64,000 nt of DNA, from positions 2,595,001-2,659,000 of the forward strand of contig CM069768.1 in the NCBI GenBank assembly GCA_036169595.1, read 5' to 3'. The DNA is from Dictyostelium firmibasis. Lineage: Eukaryota > Evosea > Eumycetozoa > Dictyosteliales > Dictyosteliaceae. The notes beneath the pieces were generated by a model that worked only from the letters and a program-made list of their open reading frames with translations, was not told where the DNA came from and searched no databases. Shown here one piece after another: positions 20,215-35,795 of the stretch (position 1 is the stretch's first letter; the number at the start of each line of letters is the position of its first letter). The translations under genes were made by a program, and so were the position numbers.

Positions 20215-23200
20215 AATACTAATAATTTTTTTTTTACACATATAGCTTTTAAATTATATGCAGGATTTTGCAAATAAACTCATTTATAAAACCAAAGAAT
20301 TAGAATTTCAAGTTGATGAACTTGTTAAAGACTCAAAATCAATTCATGTTAAAGTTCATAATACATTTGATCAATTTTTAATGTTATCAAATACTCAATT
20401 CATTGAAAATGTATGATTTATATACCAACACACAATCAACAACACAACAATGATATAACAATAACATATTTAAAAATATGATATTTATTGATTCCGATAT
20501 TAATATAAATATTTATATGATTTTATTATAGAGAGTTTATGAAGACAATTCTGAATTAAACATTGAACAAAATGAACAAACAGATAAACCACAACAAGAG
20601 ATTACAGAAGAAATATTAATACCAAAATTTTCAAAAGCAACTTTAATTGGTTTAGAGGCATTGGAGAAAGCAAACTTTGTAAATGCAGCATTGGAAATTT
20701 CAGAACAATCTAATAGCAATAACAATGACTATCAACAACAAATGAATGGTGGTGTTGCAACTTCATCAGTTGAAGGAGGCTTAGTTGAAGGTGGTGAACA
20801 AGCAGCAGGTACAGATGCACAACCTTCAACAAACCCAGAAAAGAAAAAAGAAAAGTTGGATCATTATTTAAGATATCCATTACCACATATCATCGGTTCA
20901 CAACAATTTCACCAAGATGATTTCTGTGGTTTGTTCATTGAAGACTCTGATTCTGATTCTTCAGATGAAGAGGAAGAAGAAGATGTCGATGCTGAGGATG
21001 GTAACGATAGCGATGAATCTTCAAGTGATAGTAGTAGTGATGAAGATGAAAATCAACAACAACAACAACAACAACAATCAGGTTCATTTCTCACTGATGA
21101 ACCACCAAAACAACAAAACTTCTTCTTCCAAGACGAAGAAGCCACTGAAAATTCTTCAAATAGAAAAGTAATTACTAATTATTACCCATTATTATTGTTT
21201 TTGTGGTGGTTTTACTAATTTATTTATTATTTTTATAGTCTGAATCATTATTTGAAGATGAGGATGATATTTTCGGTGATAAACCAGTCGCAAGTAAAAA
21301 ACCATCAAATTCATATACTTCTTCATTATCAGATATTTTAGGTGGAGATGATGATGATGATTTATTCAGTGGTAATAAAAAGAAACAACAAGAGGCAGAT
21401 GGTGATGAACCAATTAAAAAGAAAGATCCTTTCTCTGATGAACTTAACGATGCTTTATCATCAAAGAATAAAGAAAGTGGAGGTGATGGAGATTTATTCG
21501 GTGGGGGTTCTACAACAACAACCACTTCAAAACCAAAGAAGAAATCAATGTTTGATGATGATTTATTCGGTGATTCAGAAGAAACACCAGCTCCAACTAA
21601 GAGTGGCAGTGCAAGCAGAAAAGTTACATTTGATGACTCATTGTTTGGTGATGATGAGCCAGCGATACCAACTAAAAAAGAATCAGCAGGTTCTTCATCA
21701 CAACCACAAAAGAAAACACTCAATGATTTATTCGCAGATGAAGATCCAACACCAACTACCAAAAAAGAAACTAAGAAATCTTCATCACTTAGCTTTTTGG
21801 ATGGTATGGATGAAGATGACTTATTTGGTACACCTGCTCCAAAACCAAAACCAACCACCACCGCAACAGCAACAGCAGCACCAAATAAACCATCAACTCC
21901 AACACCAGAATCAGATGCATCAGGTAGTGAATCAACAACAGGAAAAAGTAGTCCAGCACCAAAGAAACCAGTTGGTGGTGTTAAATTATTTGATTTTGAT
22001 GCTGCAGGTGGCGATTTATTCAGTGGAAAAAAGATTGGAGGTAAATCATCACCAGCACCAAAGACAGAGTCAACATCAAAAGCAGCTTCAGAGGATGACT
22101 TTTTCTCATCGGATAAGAAGTCTGTGTCTAACAGCAAAAAGGATGCCGAAATCTTTGGAGCAGAGGGTGGTTTACTAGATGTACCAGAAAAGAAAATTAA
22201 AAGACATGATCCAAAGAAATACGTTGACAACGATGTACTTGGAATTGATTCAATCTCATCTGATAAAAACAAATCAAAGGTTCAAGATCCATTTGGGGTT
22301 GGTGATGATTCATTTGACATTCCAAAAGCACCATCTAAAAAAGAGTCGGAAACTAAAACAGCCAAACCAACTGTTACAGCCACTGATGATGATATTGATA
22401 TTCCAAAAACACCAACCACAACAACAACAAAACCAGCAGCTAAAAAATCAACCAAATCAAACTTTTTCGATTTTGAAGATACAGACTCACCATTATCATC
22501 AAATAAAAAGAAGAATGACGATGATGATTTATTCAGTTTTGATTCAAGTAAAAAAACCGAAACAAAGAAACAACCAACCACCACAGAAGAACCAAAGAAA
22601 CAAGAAACAACACCATCAGTTGACCCATTCAGTGGTCTTGATATTAAAAAACCATCAGAAGCTTCAATTTCACCAGCATCACCAGTTTCAACAATCGAAT
22701 CAGATCCATTATTTGGTGATATTAAAAAACCAGTCGCCCAAAAACCAAAGAAAACCAATTTCTTTGATGATGATTTAACAAATGACGAACCAGCAAAAGT
22801 TGAACCAGCAAAAGTTGAACCAGCAAAAGTTGAACCAGCAAAAGTTGAACCAGCAAAAGTTGAACCAACAAAAGTTGAACCAACAAAAGTTGAACCAACA
22901 AAAGTTGAACCAGCAAAAGTTGAACCAACAAAAGTCGGACAAACAAAGAAAGAATCTAATCCACTCGGTGGAGATGAAGAATCAGTATTTGGTGATTTCT
23001 CCATTAAAAAAAATACAACACCAATCACAACTACCGAAACTAAACCAGCAGTCAAAAAATCCACTAAATCAAACTTTTTCGATTTTGAAGATACAGACTC
23101 ACCATTATCATCAAATAAAAAGAATGATGATGATATTTTCTCATCAACAACAAAGAAATCGACAACAACATCCTCAAGTAAAGATTTTTTCGGTGATTTG

Positions 23201-24631
23201 GACACTGGTAGTGGTAATAAAAAGGTTGAAGAAAAGAAATCTTCAGATTTTGATAGTTTCTTCTCTGGTAGTGATGATCCATTGGGTATTACAAAACCAA
23301 AATCAAAATCTACTAGCACTACACCACCACTTACATCAACACCAACAACAGCCACTGAATCTGATGATCCACTTTCATTAGGTTTACCAACATTTACCAA
23401 TAACAATAACAATGCTAAGCCACCTCCACCACCCTCACCATCACCATTAGGTGAAGATATTCCATCGCCATTAACAAACAATAATAATACTAAAAATAGA
23501 ACTAAATCAATTGGATCAATGTTTGAAGCACAACAGGAAAAGAATAGATCAGAATCACCAACAGAAAAAATTGAACCAGCAAAGAAAACATCAAATATTT
23601 CATCACTTCAAAATAAATTATCATTAAATCCAAATATGTTTTTACCAGGATCTAAAATGCCAAAGAAAAAAAAAGAAGAATCCGAAAATGAAGACGAAGG
23701 TAGTGATCCATTACGTACAACCGATAATGATTCATCTGCAAATGATCTATCAGATTCAGGTAGATCATCACCATCGACTACTTCTCCAACTTTATCTGGT
23801 AGACCACGTAGAAATACTGTTTCATCTCGTAATACTGACTCTGAAGAGGTTGGTGAGGCTAAAGAATTAACTCATGCAACTAAAAGTAGACCAAAATCTG
23901 GCGGTCGTAGACCTCCAACTCGTAAATCTGGTGGTTCTGTTGCTCCAACAAGATCTGAATCACCAACTCAAAAATCTGATTCTGAATCCGAAAAAGCAAG
24001 ATCCACTTCACCAGTTCAAACAAAACCAGTTGTTACTGAACCAAAGAAAACCGTTTCAAATACATCATTCTTTGATGATATTCCTTCAGAAAAAACTAGT
24101 GGTAAATCATCACCATCTCCAACTACCAAATCTGAAACTAAATCTGAAACCAAAGTTACAGTTGATCCATTAGGTGATCTCTTTGCCACTACAACCACTA
24201 AACCAACTGTTTCCGAAACAAAAGCAGCTCTTTCCTCAACTCCTAAAAAATCTGAAGAAGAAAAAGAAACACCAAAAGAAACACCAAAAACAGCAACAAC
24301 CACCAAATCAACCAAAACAGTTGAAACCAAAAAATCTGAAACCGATTCATTCTTTGATGATATCCCAGAGGTTGTTGCTAAACCAAAAGCTTCAGTTAAA
24401 AGCGCAGCAGCCAAAAAACCATCAACTACCAAACCAGCTGTTTCTGAAGATATTTTCGATGATATCACCACAACAACAAAATCAACAACTACTAAAGCAA
24501 AATCAACTAAAGCTGTTGATAATTTATTCGATGATGATTCAACCACCACTACAACAAAAGCAGCCCCATCAAAAGCAACCCCATCGAAATCAAAACCAAA
24601 AGCTAAAAACGTTGAAAATTTATTTGATTGA
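20014..24631 (+). CDS. fam21: FAM21 (WASHC2), WASH complex subunit, 1443 aa
   Basis: Exons are 20014-20151, 20246-20410, 20532-21167 and 21239-24631 (1444 codons). FAM21 tethers the WASH Arp2/3-activating complex to retromer-coated endosomes. The head matches the family: W-S-I-N-E-M-R, then SSDAGLLNYMQDF across intron 1, then FLMLSNTQFIENRVY across intron 2. The long unstructured tail carries more than a dozen acidic LFa-type motifs (DDLFG, FDDDLFGD, SFFDDIP), the kind that bind VPS35. A capping-protein-interaction motif, LTHATKSRPKSGGRRPP, sits near residue 1189. Ten tandem EP(A/T)KV units occur at 22787-22936, and a segment around STKSNFFDFEDTDSPLSS is duplicated (about 22447 and 23058) almost without base change. 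Confidence 0.96.
22787..22936 (+). repeat. 15-bp tandem repeat coding EP(A/T)KV x10 in FAM21
   Basis: Ten head-to-tail copies of GAACCAGCAAAAGTT/GAACCAACAAAAGTT. The single A/T residue variant is clustered (five A, three T, then A, T), a pattern expected of unit-level duplication. Confidence 0.95.
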
Positions 24632-24736
24632 ATCTAAAAGAAAAGAAAGAAAAGAAAAGAAAAAAAAAAACGCAAATAAAATAATTTTTAGATATAATAA
24701 TATTATTATAAGAATTGAAAAAAAATTATAAAAGTT

Positions 24737-26014
24737 TTATTTTGAATGTTCTCTAATGATTTTACATTTTAAACAATCACATGATTCTTCATGTTCTTCA
24801 TCTTCGTCTTCATTATCTTGTTCCATTTCTTGTTCTTCATCATCTGGAAATTCTAAATTTAAATCATAAATTCTTTTATTCATTGAGTCTTGAGTCATTT
24901 GTAATCTACAAGTCATAGTTTCACCACCCTCTAATTCAATACCTGATGGTAAGAGAATTGTAGTTTGTTTCCAATGAGTCTCTGGATCACCTGGTGCTGT
25001 CGATAATTCAACAGTACCTTTTGATCCATCGAAATAACAAATAAACCAAATTCCAAATCCATGAATTGTTTTTGGTTTAATACCTTCAGGGAATTTAAAA
25101 TCTATATTATTTATTATTATATCTTCTAATTCTTCACATGTAATTGCTGTTTGAATAAAAAAAAAGCAAGACTGTTTGGTTAATTTAATTTATCATAAAA
25201 TTATTTTTTTTAAAAATAAATAGAAAATACATTACTATTAAAATTTACAGATAAAATTTTATTTTCATTTAAAACTATTTGATCTTTTTCTAAATATTCA
25301 ACATATGGTGCAGGTAATTCTTGAAGAGCTGGTTCAGCTAAAATTGAAAAATCAAAACCATAGACATCATTCCAAAAGTTTACTTTTCTATCAATTAATT
25401 TATCCATATTTACTGGTGCTAAAAATACATCTGCTCTAGATGGAAACATTATACCATTATCTTTTAAATAACGATCACGTGCATACAATACACTGTTTAA
25501 CATTGATTCATGAAATAAATAAAATCCCATCCATTCTGAAATAATGATATCAACTTTTTCATCTTCAATCTCATCTGAAATATCCTCCATTCTCTTATGA
25601 ATTACTTTAATGATTGAATCGAGTTTATTATTTTCAACTAAATTTGAACAATAACCAGCCATTAGTGATCCCTCAATTGCATACACTTTTTTGGCTCCTG
25701 CTTTTGCTGCAAACATTGATAGTATACCTGTACCAGATCCAACTATTTTATTCATAATAAATTTATTATATTAATAACTGTTTTTTCCCTTGTCAATATT
25801 CCGTTTAATCATTTCATAATAGTTTATTCATCATTTTAATAAACATCAAATTACCATCAATTACAACTTTATCTTTAAAATCGATTGAATTTAACTCTAT
25901 CGCATTTTTATAGGCTAAAGTTCTTGGCTTATCTTTTAACATTAGCTCATGAACATTTAAATTAAAATAACTTTTAAAGTATTCATCATCTACAATTTTA
26001 TTATTTAACTCCAT
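24737..26014 (-). CDS. Protein arginine N-methyltransferase, 358 aa
   Basis: Exons are 25855-26014, 25237-25742 and 24737-25146 as first read, with the second exon ending at 25236 after frame checking, giving 359 codons. The enzyme transfers methyl groups from S-adenosylmethionine to arginine. Visible motifs are motif [14 protein letters not shown] (completed across intron 1) and post-I YAIEGS. The double-E loop is [14 protein letters not shown], and the THW-type motif [11 protein letters not shown] is in exon 3. The ATG at 26012-26014 is the only ATG in frame upstream of the fold; the open frame continues upstream but has no ATG. The C terminus is Glu/Asp-rich and ends in CDCLKC. It has a very short N-terminal extension like the PRMT1/6/8 group, but I do not assign a subtype. 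Confidence 0.92.
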
Positions 26015-26065
26015 TATTTTACTTTGTTTTGGTATTGGATAATAAAAAAACGAACGAAAATTTTT

Positions 26066-26100
<35 letters not shown>

Positions 26101-26460
26101 AAAATAAAATTAAAATTAAAATAATAATAATTATTATAATAAAAATATAATAATAATTAATAATAACAATAATTAAAATAATAATAATAATAATAATTAT
26201 AATTATGATAATAATAAATCAAATTTTTTTTTTTGTAAATATCATGGTAAAAATTTTAGAAAAAATTTATAAAATTGATTTCCTGTTCCTTTTGAGAATG
26301 GAAGCTTTTAATTGATGTAGTATTAACTCAAGTATTTTTTTTTACAATCTTTTTCTCCCTAAAATGTAAAAGAAAAGGTAATTAGGTCTAAACAAATTCT
26401 CACAATAAAAATTTTGATTCTAGATATTTTTAAATCGACAAAAAAAAAAAAAAAAAATTT
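26015..26460. other. A+T-rich spacer upstream of tRNA
   Basis: Poly-A and AAT/ATA-rich sequence followed by a more mixed stretch (26270-26400). No coding region is seen. Confidence 0.65.
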
Positions 26461-26544
26461 AAGTGTGTGGCAGAGTGGTTAATGCGTAAGGATCAGGACC
26501 TTATTTTTCTTAGGAATTCCCGGGATCGAAACCCGGCACACATA
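26461..26544 (+). tRNA. tRNA-Leu (anticodon CAG), possibly degenerate
   Basis: Class II tRNA layout. The acceptor is AAGTGTG/CACACAT and T8 is present. The D stem is GCA/TGC with loop GAGTGGTTAA. The anticodon stem is TAAGG/CCTTA with loop ATCAGGA (T33, anticodon CAG, G37). A long variable arm contains a TTC/GAA stem, and the T stem is CCGGG/CCCGG with loop ATCGAAA. No intron. The A box (TGGCAGAGTGG) fits consensus. Oddities are an A-A mismatch at acceptor position 2-71 and A instead of T at T-loop position 54, which also alters the B box. No CCA is encoded, as usual for eukaryotes. It decodes CUG, a rarely used Leu codon in this A+T-rich genome. Confidence 0.85.
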
Positions 26545-27067
26545 CAAAAAAATTTTACCAAACAAAATTAATTTGTTCAAGGAGGCACAACCTCATCAGA
26601 GGTTATTATGGAAAAAAAAAAAACAAAGGGGCAAAAAAAAAAAAAACTATTCTAATAAAAAAAAAATCATTATTATTTAAAAAAAAAAAAAAAAAAAAGA
26701 ATAGACAATTTATTAACAATAATTAATCAAATAAAAAAAGTTTATAATTTTTTAATTTTCTGACATTAATATTAAATATGGCTTCATTATATTAATCTAT
26801 TAAAATTAAAAAAAAAATTTTATTGAAAAAAAAAAGGAAAAATTTGATATTTTAATGGAAACATTTATTTGAGAAATGAGGACCATTGGCATTATGAAAA
26901 CCTGAAAAAAGAACTTTTTTGGGTCATATGAAAATTTTTATTTTTTTTAATTTATTTTTTTAAAATTTTTTTTTTAATTTTTTTTTTTTTTTTTTTTTTT
27001 TTTTGTTTTTTCATTTAATAAAAAAAGTAGTAACGACAATCTGAAAAACATATATACCTTTAAAAAA
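26545..27067. other. A+T-rich spacer with short hairpin
   Basis: Just downstream of the tRNA a perfect 6-bp hairpin (AACCTC-ATCA-GAGGTT, 26589-26604) lies in a small G+C-richer patch. The rest is homopolymeric up to the next gene. Confidence 0.6.
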
Positions 27068-27517
27068 ATGAAATTAATTAATTTTACACAAACTTTATTT
27101 GCAAGAGGAGCTAGAAAACATGTTCCATTAATTCGTTTCCCAGATAGACATGGTACGTATTCAATTTTTAAAATTGATCATTATTATCATCTAGTATGAA
27201 AGTACTTATTACTATTATTTTATTATTATTATTATTATTTTCAATGTTTTTAAAAATAAAGGATTTAACAAATCAACCACAGTAGCATCAAACAATAGTA
27301 AACCACAACCAACAACAACATCATCATCATCATCATCATCTAATAAAAATAAAACATATTCAGATAATTCCCAAGTTCCACAAAGATTAAAAATGAGACC
27401 TGATGAAATGGATTTAGTTATTGTATGATAATTAAAACTTATTTTAATGCCATATTTGAAATTTTTTAAGATCTTACTAACTTTTTTATTTAATTACAGA
27501 GTGGAGGTGCATATTAA
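27068..27517 (+). CDS. KGD4/MRPS36-like mitochondrial protein, 87 aa
   Basis: Exons are 27068-27152, 27262-27422 and 27500-27517 (88 codons). The N terminus is short, basic and hydrophobic like a mitochondrial targeting peptide (MKLINFTQTLFARGARK). It is followed by VPLIRFPDRHG, which matches the PLIRFPDR block of animal MRPS36, now known as KGD4. A Ser/Asn linker leads to PQRLKMRPDEMDLVISGGAY, matching the family's C-terminal (E/D)EM...GG motif. KGD4 recruits the E3 component to the 2-oxoglutarate dehydrogenase complex in the matrix. The last exon holds only five codons and the stop, but these encode the conserved SGGAY end. The gene is too small and too intron-split to be seen as a single frame. 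Confidence 0.82.
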
Positions 27518-27695
27518 ATTTTTTAAAAAATAAACATCGAATTAATAAATATATTTATAATGTATAATCAAGTAAAAAAATAAAAACAGTAATATTTTTT
27601 TTATTATTTTTTTTTGTTTTGTTTTTTTTTTTTCACAAAAACAACCCAATAACTGTTTTTCTTTTATTTTTTATTATGAAAAAAAATTTTATAAT

Positions 27696-28960
<1,265 letters not shown>

Positions 28961-29383
28961 AATAATAAAAATATTCTTTGTGGTGTTTTTTTTTTTTTAG
29001 AAATAAGTATCGGGGGATTTAATGGGAGATTTTTATATTTACTTTTTTTTTATTGCCAATAAAATCTTTTGTTGAACACTCTGAAAAATATCTCGAAGCT
29101 AAATCAAGGCTAAAGTGGCAGCGTTTTTTTAAAAAAAAAAAAAAATTAAAAAAAAAAAAAAAAAAAATTAAAATTTTTATATATTGGGAGGATGAAATTT
29201 ACAAACAAGATTTTTTTTTTTTGATTTTTTTTTTTTTTTTTTGATTTTGATTTAATTTTTTTGATATGTGGGTGGTGATGATTAGTTTTTTTTGGTTGTT
29301 TAAAAACAATAATATTTTTTAAATTGTTTTTTAATTATTTTATTTGGGAAAAATAACAATATAAATAACATAATAAAAGGTAA
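28961..29383. other. Spacer upstream of thoc3
   Basis: Mostly A+T homopolymers. The stretch 29045-29125 is less A+T-rich and open in one plus frame (PIKSFVEHSEKYLEAK...), but it has no ATG and no support as a gene. A GT-rich motif (TGTGGGTGGTG) occurs near 29266. Confidence 0.6.
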
Positions 29384-29974
29384 TTACTTTTTAGAGTCAA
29401 AGTTTGTGTATTGTGTGTTTGTTTTCGGTATATTTGTAGATTCTTTACTATTAATATTTAAACTATTACTTAATTGTGATTGTTGTGATTGTTGATGAAT
29501 TTGTTGTGCTTGTAAGTATTGTTGAGCTTGTAAATGTTGTTGAGTTGCTTGTGCTTGTTGTTGTATTTGTTGGCTATGTTGTTGATGTAATTGATTATGT
29601 AATTGCTGAACCTGTGTTTGTTGTTGTTGTTGTTGCTGTTGTTGTTGTTGTTGTTGTTGCTGTTGTTGTTGTTGTTGTTGTTGTTGTAAATGTTGAAATC
29701 CACCAGGAGGGAATTGGTAGTTAAATAGTGGGTGTTGTAATTGTCCCATTGATGGCATACCATAATAACCACCTCTTGGTCCATTCTTTAAATTAATTAA
29801 TTATGTTATATACAATAAACATTCGTATATGTATATGTATATAAAGGTGAGTAAAATGTAATTTTTTTATTTTTTTGTTTTTTTTATTTTGAATAAAAAA
29901 AAAAAAAAAAAAGTTATAATTAATCTTACCATTGGGATATACATATTACTCGAGGGATTCAATCTTGAGCCCAT
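29384..29974 (-). CDS. Gln-rich low-complexity protein, 148 aa
   Basis: Exon 1 is 29930-29974 (15 codons) and exon 2 is 29384-29785, with a phase-0 intron (GTAAGA...TTAAAG). The N terminus MGSRLNPSSNMYIPMNGPRG, followed by GYYGMPSMGQ, is Gly/Pro/Met/Tyr-rich. A short FNYQFPPGGFQHL segment leads into a run of about 23 Gln. After that come Gln/His/Ala-rich imperfect repeats and a Ser/Thr/Asn end (TNTQYTNFDSKK). No known domain is visible. The composition is prion-like, which in other eukaryotes is common in RNA-granule and transcription cofactors. That is inference from composition only. Confidence 0.72.
29619..29689. repeat. CAA/CAG repeat coding poly-Gln
   Basis: TTG/CTG triplets on the plus strand, read as CAA/CAG in frame with the minus-strand gene. 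Confidence 0.9.
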
Positions 29975-31206
29975 TTTTTTTTAAAAAAAATCTTACTTAA
30001 GTATATATATATATGTGTGTGTGTGTGTGTGAGTGTGTTGGCTTTTTAATATCTAGTAGAGATAAAATGATTTATAGATACGCTTTCTAGTTTTTAATTT
30101 TTATATTTCTTATATGATTTTTTTTTTATTATTTTAATTGAAATTTAATGATTGTGTAGGTATTAATTTACAATTGCCCCCTATTTAAGTTTGGATTTAA
30201 TTTTTTTATATTTTTCTGAATAAAATATTATGAAAATCAATTAAAATTAGGGTTTTAGGGTAAGATAAAAAAAAATAAAAAAAAATAAAAAAATTTTTAA
30301 TTTTTTTTTTTCACTTTTATTTTTATTCAATTTTTTTTTTTTTAATTATTTTTTTTTTTTTTTTTTATTTTTTTTTTTTGTTTGCATTTTTTTAAAGGAA
30401 AGTTTTCATGGGAGGAGAAAAAAAAAAATTTAATAAATAAAATCTCAATTTGTGATATTTGATTTTATATTAATTTTTTTTTAAATTTTCTTTTTTTTTT
30501 TTTTTTTAATTTGTGTAAAATGGTATCATAACTAAATTCAGTCCGGAACTTATATAATCTTGAACCACCAAGTGATTTTAGAATCAATATTATAAAAAAT
30601 ATTATATAAAAATTTTTTTTGATATGTAAATTAACATAATAATCAAAACTTTTTTTTTCTTTATTTTTTTTTTCTTTTTTTTTTTTTTATTTTTTTAATT
30701 TCATATATTTTTTTTTTTTTTTTTTTTAAATAATCAATGATTGATTGATTGATCAACTAATTGTTTCTATTTGTGTGTTTTTGTATCTGTTTTCAAAATT
30801 TTTTTGAATATAATTGCAATAATAACAAACATTTACTTCTATTTTTAAATTTTAAAATTATTATTTTTTTATTTTTTTTATTTTTTTTTTTTCTTGTGTG
30901 TAAATTATAATCAAACATCATTAATCTAATTAAAAATAGCAAAAACGATTCAAATAACGGTAAATATAAAAAATTACCCCCTCTGCTATATTTTTTTTCT
31001 CACATTTGATTTTTTTTAATTAATCCTTGAAAAAAAATTAAAATTAAAAAAAATAAAATAAAAATTAAAAATAAAAATTAAAAATAAAAATAAAAAAAAT
31101 AGAATTAAAAAATAAAAAAAAAAAAAGAAGAGAAAATAACAATATTATATAAATACACAATTAGCCACCTTTGCAACATCTGCATTATAAAATCAAAAAA
31201 AAAAAA

Positions 31207-31208
<2 letters not shown>

Positions 31209-31264
<56 letters not shown>
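31209..31264. repeat. (AAT)n tract, non-coding
   Basis: About 18 AAT units, 510 bp upstream of the ankyrin gene ATG and on its sense strand. Probably 5' untranslated or promoter DNA. Confidence 0.9.
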
Positions 31265-31270
<6 letters not shown>

Positions 31271-31332
31271 CATCATCATCATCAACATTACATCATATTA
31301 AATAACAACCAAAAAATTAGAAAACAATTAAA

Positions 31333-31391
31333 AACAATTTTAAAAATAAAACAATTTTAAAAATAAAAACAATTTTAAAAATAAAAACAAT
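31333..31391. repeat. Tandem AACAATTTTAAAAATAAA repeat
   Basis: Three to four 17-18-bp units differing by one A, in the upstream region of the ankyrin gene. Confidence 0.8.
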
Positions 31392-31569
31392 TTTTTAAAA
31401 AAAAATTAATCAAAACCAAAATCAAATAATTGATTGTTTTTTAAAAAAAAACAACATCAAAAAGAAAAAAAAAACAATAAAAAATAAAAAATAAAAATAT
31501 TATTCATTTGTAAAAAAATTGTTTAATTTTAACCCATTTCAAACCTATCAAGCCCCATCTAAAAAAAAC

Positions 31570-31600
<31 letters not shown>

Positions 31601-31775
31601 TTATAAAACCATTTTTTATTTTTTTATTTTACTCTACAATTTATTTTACTTTAATTTTAAAAAAACTATTTAATTAATCTTTTTTTTTAAAATTTATCTA
31701 TTATCTATTATTTATTTTTTTTTTCTAAAAATTTCCAAAAAAAAAAAATTAAGAAAAAAAAAAAAAAAAAAAAAA

Positions 31776-34877
<3,102 letters not shown>

Positions 34878-35795
34878 GTTGAATAAATAAATTAATAAAT
34901 AAAATATATTCATATTTATATTTAAATTTAAATTTATAATTTCTTTTTTTTTTTTTTAAAAAAAAAAAAAAGGATTTAAATTAAAAAAAAAAAAATTGAA
35001 TAAAAATTAAAAAAAATAAAAATATAAGAAAAGAAAATTAAAGCAAGAATTGATTAATATTAAAATAGTAATAAATAAACAAACAAATAATTGAAAATGA
35101 TGATAATAAAATAAATAATAATTCATATTAAAATACAAAAACTACTAATTTTCCTGGGTAATTTTTTTATACCATTTTATTATTATTATTTATAATTATT
35201 AATAAATATATACCATTTATAATAAATTTATAGATATTGTCTATGATTTACAACATTTTTAGAATTTTAAAAATAATTTTAAATTAATTAAAGAGTGTGT
35301 GGTTAGATTTTAATAAAATAAAAAAAAAAAAAATAAAAAAAACTAAAAAAAATTATTAAAATTTATAAAAATAGATAAAATTTTAACACCACAATTGCTT
35401 AGATATAACACACCCCTTTTTCTTTTTTTGAAAATAAATATTATTTTGGGGATGAAAAATAATTATTTAAAACATATATTAAATTCTTTTAAAGGGTCTA
35501 GGTTTTAAAAAATATGTTGATTTGTTTAATAAATAAAACATAATATTTTAATACCTTTTTTTTTTTTTTTTTTTTTTTTTTTATTTTATTTTTTATCCAA
35601 TAGTTTAGTCGGAATTTAAGAATAATCTATAATTGGTTCATATGAATTTTTTTACCATATCGTTAAAATATAATTTTTCATATTTTTTTTTTTTTCCTTA
35701 TTTAAATGTTATTTTTTTTTTTTTTTTTTTAAATAAATAATAATCCAAATTCAAAATTAAACCCATAGATTGCAATTAAAGAAAAAACAAATAAA
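34878..35795. other. A+T-rich spacer with two G-box-like motifs
   Basis: No coding sequence. The motifs GAGTGTGTGGTTAG (35293-35306) and CACACCCC (35409-35416) lie about 500 and 385 bp upstream of the small hssA-like gene. They resemble GT-rich G-box elements used by developmental genes. Confidence 0.55.

Larger units (their letters stand above)
29975..31775. other. 1.8-kb A+T-rich region upstream of the ankyrin gene
   Basis: Contains a (GT)n run (about 30013-30031), many oligo-T/A runs and a tandem repeat AACAATTTTAAAAATAAA (31333-31391). A non-coding (AAT)n tract lies at 31209-31264. No coding sequence. It is shared by the divergent Gln-rich and ankyrin genes. Confidence 0.7.

Noticed and set aside
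21220-23481. Two long minus-strand open frames (350 and 399 codons) opposite FAM21
   Set aside because: Antisense shadows of a repetitive, biased coding region. They lack family similarity, while the plus frame has clear FAM21 blocks.
29045-29130. Coding-like plus frame PIKSFVEHSEKYLEAKSRLK
   Set aside because: No ATG, no splice partner, and it ends in homopolymer. It also lies in the thoc3 upstream region. Recorded only as a less A+T-rich patch.
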